A stretch of 18,447 nt of DNA from Goniomonas avonlea (lineage: Eukaryota > Cryptophyceae > Goniomonadida > Goniomonadaceae): contig QUTJ01031777.1 of NCBI GenBank assembly GCA_003573635.1, forward strand, positions 1-18,447. The letters are read 5' to 3'. Each line of letters starts with the position of its first letter. Position 1 is the first letter of the stretch. A model generated the notes under the pieces. It was not told the origin of the DNA. It did not search any database and was given only the letters and a program-made list of their open reading frames with translations. Below are positions 12,001-18,447 of the stretch, piece by piece. Made by a program: the position numbers and the translations under genes.

Positions 12001-15000
12001 CCTGGCAGCACAGCGAAGTGCACGCAGCCAGCTACCTGGGCACGGTCGCGGGCGAGTACGCGCTCGCCATCACCTCAACGTCTGGCGCGCTGCAGATTTC
12101 AGCGTCGCCCTTCACCGCGTACGTGACGCCGACGACGATGCTCACGACGGCATGCACACTGAGTGGCGCTGCGCTCACTGTGGGTGGCGTTGTTGACCAG
12201 GCGATGCCCATCACCATCGAAGCCCGCGACAAGTACAGCAACAAGGTCACCACGCAGTCGGACAGCTTCATTGTCACGGCCACCGGCGGCTCCGCGACTG
12301 TGTCGGCCACAGGGCCCGGCCAGTACACCGCGCTGTTGACGGTGACCGCGGGCGCCACCACCCGCCTGGTCTCGGTCCAGAACAGCGGGGTCCACGTCTC
12401 CGGCAGTCCGTTCAACGCTTCGTTCGCTGCGGCCCCGCAGGCGGCCGTGGCGTCGAAGAGCGTGCTGCTGACGACGTCGCCGTGGTCTGCCACTGTCGGC
12501 TCGGACGTGCCCGTAGTCGTGCAGGCCCGCGATGTGCGGGGCATCGACGTGATTGTGGGCGGCGCCGCCACCACCATCGCGTTTGACGGGACGCTGCGCG
12601 AGGTTCGCGACGGCGGCAATGGCCAGTACTCCTCCACCATCACACACACCCGCGCGGGCTCGTACTCGGTCGAGGTAATGATTGGCGGGGCACCGATTGA
12701 GAACAGCCCTCAGACCCTCGTGCTGCGCCCGACCACCACGGACGTGAGCCGGTGCACAGTCTTCACGTCGGACGGCACCTTCGTTGCCACTGCCGGCAAG
12801 TCGGCCGACTTCTTCATCACGGCGCGTGACAGGTTCTCCAACGTGCAGTCCTACGCGTCCGCAGGCGCCTCTGTCGACACCTTTGTGTCTGGTCTCGCGC
12901 TCGGAGCCGTCTCCGTCCCTGTCACCGTGACAACTTTCAACACTGATGGGCTTCACCGCGGCGCCTACCTGGGCACCGTCGCCGGTAGCTACTCGCTGTC
13001 GGTGACACTCAAGGGCCTGGCGGTCTCCACCTCGTCGATCCAGGTTCAGATTGTGCCAGGCGACCTGAGTGTCCCGCACTGTAGGGTCGTTGCTTTGTCG
13101 TCCCAGGTCGCTGGCGTGAATGGCGTCATCGAGATCCAGGGTCGCGATGCCTACTTGAACCTGCGAGGCCCGCCCGCGACCAACCCCCCTGTGTTGACGG
13201 CTGTGGCGCAGCACGCCACTGTGTCTGCTCTGTCGGTAGCGGCCACGGCTGTCCCGACAGGGACGGGTTGGGCGATTGTGTACGCGCTGACGCAGAGTGG
13301 CTCGTACAACGTGCGCGTTGGGCAAGGTTCCGGCACGTCGCTGATCCACGTTAGCGGCAGCCCGTTCTCGGTGACCATCGTCCCGAGCGAGGAGGTGGGC
13401 TCGCAGACGTCTGCGCTTGGTGACGCGCTCACCCTCGCAACGGTGGGTGCCACGTCAACTTTCCGCCTTGTCGCTCGCGACATGTGGGGCAACTTGCGCA
13501 GGCCCTCAGGCTCTGTCTTCACCTGCACGCTGCGTGGCTTCCGTGACGCGTACGCGACCGTCACGCCGTCCACGGAGCACTATGTGTCAACCTACTCTCT
13601 CACGCTGTCTGGCTCGTACCAGATGGAGGTGAAACGCAGTGGGACCCACGTCATCGGCTCTCCGTTCGCCCTGACCGCGGTCCCCGGCCCTGCCAGCGGC
13701 TCTCAGACGGCGATGCTCACGTCGCTCGCTGCGTCCACTGCCGGCGAGATCAACTCACTGACCATTGCAGTGAAGGACGCCTACGGGAACGCCCGCGTCG
13801 GCGGCAACGAGGTGATTGTCTTTGGCGGCGACGGCCTGACCTCAGCCGCGGCCACACCCGGTGCCAGTGGCACGTTCTCGGCTTCGTTTGTACTTCTCAA
13901 GCAGGGCCGGATCCCGGTGGCCATTTCAGTGGCTGGGGGGCACATTGTCGGGTCTCCGTTCACTGTGTCCGTTGTCGCGGGCCCGGTTTCGCTCTCGCAG
14001 ACCTTGCTGACGGGCACCGGCGCGCAGGACCGCACGGCAGGCGACCCAGCGACGCTCATTGTGCAGTCTCGCGACGCGTACGCCAACGCTTTGACCTCGT
14101 CTGCGCCCGGAGCGCTCACGGTGTCCTTGGCCGCATCCGCGTCCCTGTCCGTCTCGTGCCGTGACACTGCTCCCTCGCTGACCTGCGACTACCTGCTGAC
14201 CATCAGCGGCAGCTACTCGCAGCAGGTCACCCTCAACGGGGCCGTGTCCACCGCAACAAGCACGTTCAAGGTGTTCCCCAACATCGTGAGCGCTGCCACA
14301 ATGACCACGAGCGGGAACGGACTCACCGCCGCAACCGCGGGCACCGCAGCCTCGTTCACGCTCACGTCGCGTGACAAGTACGGGAACCAGGTCACCCTGG
14401 GCCGAACCCCTTTCACTGCCACGCTCGGCGGGGTGATCTTGGGGTCGTCTGTAAGCGTTAAGAGCTCGGTTGTTGACCTCAACAACGGCCAGTACTACGT
14501 GTCGTATGTCGCAACCGTGTCTGGCACCTACGATTTGTTCGTGTCCGTGTTCGGCGTCAACGCGGGCAATTCGCCGTTCACCGGCGTGGTGGTGCAGCCG
14601 GGTGCCGTCGCAGCTGCGGCGTCCACCGCCTCTGGCTCTGGCCTTCTCGGAGGCCTGGTTTTGACGCCTATCAGCTTCAACATCGAACCCCGGGACGCTT
14701 ATGGCAACCTGCAGACGTCTGGCGGAATCAACTTCAACATCACCATTTTGCCGACAACTGCGCTGTCGGCGCTGACGATTGTCCAGACCATCCTGGGACA
14801 GACAGTGACGTACACGCCGACCATATCGCAGATGTACAACCTCAAGGTCGCCTACATGGGCGTCACGGTGCCCAATATCAACGCCAACCTGGTTGTCGTC
14901 TTCAACCTCGGCCTCCCCGTGGCGGCCAAGACGCAGGTGACTGGCGGCGACCTGGTGCCCAACTCCTTGCAGCTGGTCGGGTCTGCCGGTGCTGCTGCCA

Positions 15001-18000
15001 CGTTCTTCCTTCAGGAGCGCAACGCCGAGGGGATGTCCATCACGGACGCCTCGCACTACCTGGCCTCTCAGATCAAGATCACGGCTAACGGACCCGCCGA
15101 CGTCAGCAGCACCGTGCTGGACATGACCAAGGGCAGGTACCAAGTCTCGCTCAAGGTCACAGCTGCGGGCCCCTACACTGTACAGGTCCTCGTCGCCGGG
15201 ACTGGCGTCGCTGCAGGCTCCGTCTCATGGACCGTCGGGCCTGGGGCGACTGCTGCGTCGGGCACTGAGCTCGTTGTGCCGACCGGTGGCATCGTGTCCG
15301 CGGCTGGGGCACGCATCCAATTGGAGCTCACCACCAAGGACCAGTACGGTAACGTCCGCGGCACTGGCATTGCTGCTGGCTCAGGCCCGCTGATCATCAC
15401 TGCCCCGGCCGAGCTGACGTCAACTCTGGTGGCCGAGTTCGGGAAGAGCAGCAAAGTGGCGGTGTCCGGCACTAAGACTGGCACGTACCAGATTGCCATC
15501 ACCTTCTCTGGCGCGCCGATTGTGAGCTCGCCGTACAGCGTGACCATCACTCCTGCGGGCGTGAGCGCCGTCGCGAGCGTGATTGCGCCGCAGATCCCTT
15601 ACAACGCGAGTGCCAACCTCACGCGCGCGACAGGCTTGCTACCGCCCAGCCTGACTGCGCCCGTCACTACCGCGGGCCTCACCAACTGGGTGGTGGTCAC
15701 GGCCCGCGACCAGTTCGGCAACCTGCACACGGCGACCGACCACCAGTTTGTCGTTCGCTACGCAGGCCCCGCGGCGAGTGTTCGCGCCACCGCCGCTCTG
15801 ACGGCCGACTCCACCTTCACTGCGACGGCGTTCTTGACACTGGCTGGCTCGTACGCTCTGCACGTGACGCTGGGTGACGTCCCGGTGGGCGGCCTCACGA
15901 GCGCTGGCGCTCCGTTCACAGTGCACACCAGCACCATCTACGCCGCGGGCTGCACGGCCTATGGTCCTGGCCTCTCGGCTGGCTCGGCCGATGTGTTGAT
16001 GGTCGTGTGCGTGCGCTGTGTGGACCAGTTCAACAACAAGCTGAACGCGACAGCCAACGCCACGTCGTTCCAGCTCCAGGCAGCCGGCAAGGCGCACTCG
16101 TTCCAGGCCAGCGCTGTGGTGCGCGGCGACACTAACTGGGACGACGCCTGCACCTCATACGTCGTGTCCAAGTCGGAGGACATCACCGTCCCGCTCACCT
16201 TCCTTGGCTCGCACCTGCCCGGCTCGCCTTTCTTGGTCTCCATCGCAAAGTCGGACCCGCCTGTGCTTCAGCGCGCCCTGCTCTCGACAACCGGCTACCG
16301 CTTCGCGATGGCCTTCAACGTGCCCACCAACCGCGGCGGCCAGGTCGGGTTCTCCGACTGCAGCAACCTGCTCGCGTCAGCCACGATGGTGCTCCTCGGC
16401 TCAGGGCCCAAGTGCGCCTGGGTCAACGACAGCGCCATCGATGTGTACTTCGGCGCCGGCGCCACTGCTGTGGCGGGCGACACTCTGACTCTCCACATCG
16501 CTTCAGGCATCCTCAACCTAGCCCAGAACTCCTTACCAGCCTCTGGCTGGACTGTGCTGGAGACCGTTGTGATCCAGCCTCGGGTCAACCTCGGAGCCTC
16601 CAGCTCCGTCAACTTCTGCGACGGCATCGTTCTCGACGCTTCCCTCTCGAGCAACGGCGGTGGCCGCCCTCTGACCTTCTCGTGGAGCGTGAAGATGGGC
16701 GTCACTGGCTACGTCGTGCTACTCGACTACCTCTCGCGGCTGCCCGCGTCCGAAGGGGTCGCCAAGATTCCTGGGTCCCTGCTGGCCCCCGGGCAGGTGT
16801 ACGAGTTCACCGCACGCGTCGGCAACTGGGCCGGCGGGTCGGCAGACGCCACTGTCACGGTGACCACCACGTCGCTCCCTGTGCCGCGGGTTGCTATCTC
16901 GGGCCCGTCGCTGCGGGTGGTCAACGCACACACCGACGTCGTTCTGGGTGGCAGCGCCCTGGCGTCCACGTGCGGCGACGCGGCCAACTCCACGCTGATG
17001 GCCTTCAACTGGAGCGTCACGTCCACCGACTCGTTCGCGCTCGACGCCCGAACGCGAACCACGCGCAGCTTGCTCATCCCTGCCGGCACCCTCAAGCCCG
17101 GCACAACGTACACGCTGCGGCTCTCAGCCACCCTCGCCGGCCAGGGAGTGTCTGGCTTCGACCAAGTTCAGCTCTCGGTTCGCCACCAGCTGCCTGTCTG
17201 TGTCCTCTCCGGCGGCACCTCGCGCCGTGTTGGCCTGTCGCGAGACGTTGTGTTGGATGCGACAGCGTCCCTCAACCCCGACTCCGGCTCCACCGCCGGG
17301 CTGGTGTTCCGTTGGAGCTGTGTCCCGCACGACAAGAAGCTGCACGCGTGCGTGCAGGACACCCGCGTCCTCTACCAGAACTCGCCTGTGCTCACCATCC
17401 CGGGCAGCGCGACTGTGCCTGGCCTCTTCACGTACCAGCTCCTGGTCCAAAAAGAGCCCGGGCCGCTGGAGTGCAACGTGTCGACCATCGTCGAGGTGGT
17501 CAACTCCGACCCGCCGACGGTGGTAATCGAGCAGAAGACCAACCAGGGCCGCTCCTTTGCGGCGCACAAGAAACTGCGGCTGCAGGCTGTCGTGACAGGC
17601 GTCGACAAGAACGCGGCGCTCGAGTACTCGTGGTCCATCACCTCGCTCGACGGCAAGAGCATTGCGTTCGCGTCCAAAAAGGACTCACAGTATGTCGTCA
17701 TCGCTGGCGACAGCTTCACCCCGGGCGTGTCGTACGGCGTGCGCGTGACAGTCAACTCCACCACGGGGATGGGTCTCGCTGAGGCGACAATCACGCCTGC
17801 GCGCCCGCCGTTCTCGGGCGCGTGCTCGGTACTTCCGGCTTCGGGCATGGCGATCCGCGACAACTTCACGCTGTCGTGCAGCGGGTGGACCGACGACAAC
17901 CCGGACGACCTCTTCACGTACGTGACGTACGCCAAGCACAAGAACGGGCGCAAGACCCGTCTGGTGAGCTCGACGGCGGCCTCAGGCACACTCCAGCTCC

Positions 18001-18447
18001 CGCCCGGTGAGACCGCTGACCGCCAGGTGGGCGTGGAGACGTGCATCACTAACGTGGACGGCGCTGAGACCTGCGTGGAGGCTGGCGTGGTCGTCGACCC
18101 GTACGCGGACACATCGCCTGCAGGCGCAGCCAAGGTGGGCAACCTCCTTGCTGACCTCAAGGCGACCGGCGACGAGCGGAGCGTGCTGCAGCTCGTGTCG
18201 GCGTTCGCCAACTCGGTCAAGGAGAAGCAGAAGAAGAGCAAGCGCGACCACGACAGCAGCGGCCGCGTGCTCCTGGCGACGACGACTGACGTGGCCAACG
18301 CCACCGAGGCGCTCACTGTGCGCCGCGACATGATGTCGCTCCTCTCCTGGGTCTCGTCCGTCGCTCCCTTGCAGGACCAAGAGTTCGCGACCTCCGTGCT
18401 CACGCCGCTGTCGAGCCTGTGCGCCACCGCGCCGAGCTCGGACCCCG
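1..18447 (+). CDS. Giant modular surface protein with IPT/TIG-like, filamin and REJ domains (partial at both ends)
   Basis: One reading frame (codons at 3, 6, 9 ... 18444) is open for 6,148 codons without a stop. Reading it gives uninterrupted repeat periodicity, so I see no frameshift or intron. Order of modules by residue: 33 IPT/TIG-like repeats (1-2860), a linker module (2861-2994), 23 filamin-type repeats (2995-5418), a small pre-REJ module (5419-5520), a REJ domain (5521-6031) and the start of a GAIN-like region (6032-6148). Start and stop lie outside the window, so signal peptide and membrane segments cannot be seen. No transmembrane stretch, kinase or enzyme motif occurs in the visible part. 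REJ domains are known from polycystin-1 and sea urchin sperm receptors, which are membrane proteins. I therefore infer a cell-surface adhesion or mechanosensory role with all visible modules extracellular. The product is rich in Ser, Thr, Ala, Val and Gly. No specific gene is recognised. The open frame is certain; the function is inferred. Confidence 0.94.
1760..2104 (+). repeat. 345-bp near-identical direct duplication, copy A
   Basis: This block matches 2819-3163 at a fixed offset of 1,059 bp (353 codons, exactly four IPT-like units). It covers the end of the linker strand of R6, all of R7 and the beginning of R8. Outside the two ambiguous sites I find only three differences, clustered at adjacent codons near 2020-2030 (here tct tat gat). 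One is a replacement, Tyr here and His in copy B. The ambiguous base at 2049 corresponds to g in copy B. The flanking sequence on both sides is unrelated beyond the general repeat pattern. Confidence 0.93.
2049..3040. other. Three ambiguous bases (2049, 2763, 3040) in the duplicated stretch
   Basis: The only n characters in the window lie at 2049 (inside duplication copy A), 2763 (56 bases before copy B) and 3040 (inside copy B). By comparison with the other copy, 2049 corresponds to g and 3040 to a; 2763 has no partner. They mark places where the assembly consensus was uncertain, probably because reads from the two near-identical copies were mixed. None of them changes the reading frame. Confidence 0.9.
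2819..3163 (+). repeat. 345-bp near-identical direct duplication, copy B
   Basis: Second copy of the block at 1760-2104, covering R11 and the beginning of R12. It reads tcc cat gac where copy A reads tct tat gat. The ambiguous base at 3040 corresponds to a in copy A. Both borders are abrupt: upstream, R10 ends in its own sequence (the strand reads WSYE instead of LSFE); downstream, the two sequences diverge within a few bases of the shared GTGL codons. The reading frame is kept. Confidence 0.93.
3120..8318 (+). repeat. Divergent IPT-like repeats R12-R31
   Basis: Twenty units keep the SVTV strand and the W-x-S-[ED]-[ST] core but have lost the D-R-S motif and vary in loops. R25 is reached after 279 bp and R29 after 285 bp, because R24 and R28 carry longer C-terminal halves; R28 has a loop with HHNN and a proline-rich EPEPLGPG stretch. 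R26-R28 have the weakest cores (LSMSLIG, VSVSLLG, VAVTLIG). The two-cysteine pattern (one Cys after GGT, one in RCK) is complete only in R22, R24, R29 and R31 here. The order and frame are uninterrupted, so I see no pseudogenisation. Confidence 0.8.
8319..8582 (+). other. Last IPT/TIG domain (R32), closest to the canonical form
   Basis: This unit reads YSITLSGTNFGDN, VTVGGSRC, TTWVSDTSMRCDTPDGTG and a final strand FPLNFF. It keeps both cysteines, the GTNFG turn and the P-D-G loop, the features that define IPT/TIG domains in other proteins. It lies 276 bp after R31. Its better match to the family supports the assignment of the whole array. It forms the boundary between the IPT stalk and the sequon-rich module that follows. 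Confidence 0.8.
8583..8984 (+). other. Sequon-rich beta module between the IPT and filamin arrays
   Basis: About 134 residues with neither IPT nor filamin signatures. Visible elements are FRFFPQRGFPVNATIKLPMP, a middle part with GALTVNVSDSVVNISRVG, and a C-terminal part KAGGMIAVRINGMYNPHIPG followed by AMEVRTYT. A block of the type 'xIxIxGxxNPxxPGxxGxFxVxTY' is one I associate with surface proteins of microbial eukaryotes, so this is probably one beta-sandwich domain; I cannot name a family. Five N-x-[ST] sequons begin at 8685, 8715, 8727, 8781 and 8802, which suggests heavy N-glycosylation and hence an extracellular position. Confidence 0.5.
8985..16256 (+). repeat. Array of 23 filamin/ABP280-type Ig repeats within the CDS
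   Basis: Each unit shows the filamin layout: a strand ending in [TA]-R-D-x-[YF]-G-N, a middle strand with GxYxxxxxxxxSGxY, and a closing hI-x-GSPF strand. The Arg of R-D, or its equivalent, in F1-F23 is at 9066, 9378, 9669, 9975, 10275, 10611, 10917, 11223, 11577, 11892, 12225, 12528, 12825, 13143, 13476, 13773, 14070, 14370, 14691, 15018, 15336, 15705 and 16020. Mean spacing is 316 bp (105 residues), slightly above the roughly 96 residues of filamin. The closing SPF/SPY is present in F1, F3, F5, F6, F9, F10, F11, F14, F15, F16, F18, F21 and F23. It is altered in F2, F7, F12 and F22 and lost in F4, F8, F13, F17, F19 and F20. F8 lacks the G-N turn and has a Cys pair in its middle loop. No actin-binding CH domain is visible, and sequons occur throughout, so these units are probably extracellular spacers. 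Confidence 0.87.
15556..16256 (+). other. Last two filamin-type repeats (F22-F23), enlarged and cysteine-bearing
   Basis: F22 has an N-terminal extension (YNASANLTRATGLLPP) before its TARDQFGN turn and ends AGAPFTV. F23 begins YAAGCTAYGPGLSAG, has VCVRCVDQFNN in place of the usual R-D-x-x-G-N, contains a further Cys in DDACTSY, and closes LPGSPFLVSI. Four Cys in one unit are unusual for this array and may make F23 a disulphide-stabilised end domain abutting the REJ-associated module. Sequons NAS, NLT, NAT and NAT are clustered here. An R-G-D tripeptide lies at 16122-16130. Confidence 0.65.
16257..16562 (+). other. Two-cysteine beta module preceding the REJ domain
   Basis: Runs from DPPVLQRALLSTTGYRFAMA through FSDCSNLL and GPKCAWVNDSAIDVYFG to AVAGDTLTLHIASGIL. 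The pattern F-x-x-x-T-N, D-C-S, L-G-x-G-x-x-C-x-W, followed by a glycine-led A-G-D-x-L strand, is one I associate with the segment just upstream of REJ domains in protist proteins. The two Cys (in FSDC and PKCAW) probably pair. I know no function for it; its constant position suggests a structural lead-in to REJ. One sequon (NDS) is present. Confidence 0.5.
16563..18095 (+). other. REJ domain (receptor for egg jelly / polycystin-1 type)
   Basis: About 511 residues, the usual size range for REJ. Four PKD/fibronectin-like subunits each show a Trp strand: LTFSWSV (near 16672), FNWSVTS (17007), VFRWSC (17310) and EYSWSI (17622). These are paired with ripening strands such as LLIPAGTLKPGTTYTLRLSA and LTIPGSATVPGLFTYQLLV. 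The last subunit carries the family hallmark: SGACSVLPASGMAI, then FTLSCSGWTDD (17862-17898), FTYV and the LPPGE turn. In polycystin-1 and sperm REJ proteins this domain lies outside the cell just before the GAIN/GPS autoproteolysis region and the membrane. Cysteines are numerous here (FCDG, STCGD, PVCVL, WSC, HAC, ECN, GAC, LSC, ETC, ETC), unlike the filamin array. Sequons NST, NWS, NVS, NST and NFT fit an extracellular location. This is the strongest single domain call in the window. Confidence 0.9.
18096..18446 (+). other. Lys-rich linker and start of a GAIN-like helical region (cut by the window edge)
   Basis: After REJ the composition changes from beta-type to helix-type: KVGNLLADLKATGDERSVLQ, a charged stretch KEKQKKSKRDHD (18219-18254), then TTDVANATEALTVRRDMMSL and a following stretch ending VLTPLSSLC. 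In polycystin-1-like proteins REJ is followed by such an alpha-helical part of the GAIN domain, with the pattern 'vR..ml..L......' and 'l..l...p.e'. It then leads to the GPS cleavage site, a PLAT domain and membrane helices. None of those later parts is inside the window. The call is by position and weak pattern. Confidence 0.5.

Noticed and set aside
16122-16130. R-G-D tripeptide in filamin-type repeat F23 as an integrin-binding site
   Set aside because: A three-residue match is expected by chance in over 6,000 residues, and there is no evidence that it lies on an exposed loop.
16412-17782. Plus-strand open frame of 456 codons in another frame over the REJ region
   Set aside because: High third-position GC removes stops from the alternative frames here. 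The translated product is Arg/Pro/His-rich with no domain pattern, while the main frame encodes an intact REJ domain.
1-18447. DNA tandem repeat such as a satellite or CRISPR-like array
   Set aside because: The 262-bp period is a protein-level repeat with unequal unit lengths and strong nucleotide divergence; only the 345-bp block is a true DNA-level repeat.

Overview
The window is a single piece of one giant protein-coding gene. On the + strand, the frame whose codons start at positions divisible by three is open from edge to edge: 6,148 consecutive sense codons (3-18446). It has no stop, no frameshift and no visible intron, and neither the start codon nor the stop codon lies inside the window. 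Residue n of the partial protein is encoded at position 3n. I read this frame through the whole window. The long ORFs in other frames and on the - strand are shadows of it. I see no tRNA, rRNA, mobile element, CRISPR, promoter or terminator.

Layout of the encoded protein: (1) 3-8582, about 2,860 residues, an array of 33 IPT/TIG-like immunoglobulin-fold repeats averaging 87 residues (the first is cut by the window edge); (2) 8583-8984, a sequon-rich beta module or linker; (3) 8985-16256, 23 filamin/ABP280-type repeats averaging 105 residues; (4) 16257-16562, a small two-cysteine module that precedes the REJ domain; (5) 16563-18095, a REJ (receptor for egg jelly / polycystin-1 type) domain with a clear C-terminal cysteine/tryptophan signature; (6) 18096-18446, a Lys-rich linker followed by a probably helical segment resembling the start of a GAIN domain, cut by the right edge. 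The likely whole product is a very long, glycosylated cell-surface protein. An ectodomain stalk of about 60 beta-sandwich modules would be held at the membrane by a REJ/GAIN-type region, with GPS and membrane segments expected downstream but not seen here.

The REJ domain and the filamin repeats point to a unicellular eukaryote. GC richness and the lack of introns over 18 kb fit a GC-rich, intron-poor protist or a long exon of one. An apusomonad such as Thecamonas is one possibility, but this is a guess. The three ambiguous bases (2049, 2763, 3040) indicate a draft assembly.

Three trends run along the gene. GC at third codon positions rises steadily from about 49% at the left edge to about 93% at the right edge. 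The IPT repeats are most alike at the 5' side (a D-R-S signature in repeats 0-11) and include a 345-bp block copied almost exactly four repeats apart. N-glycosylation sequons are nearly absent from the IPT array but frequent from 8685 onward.
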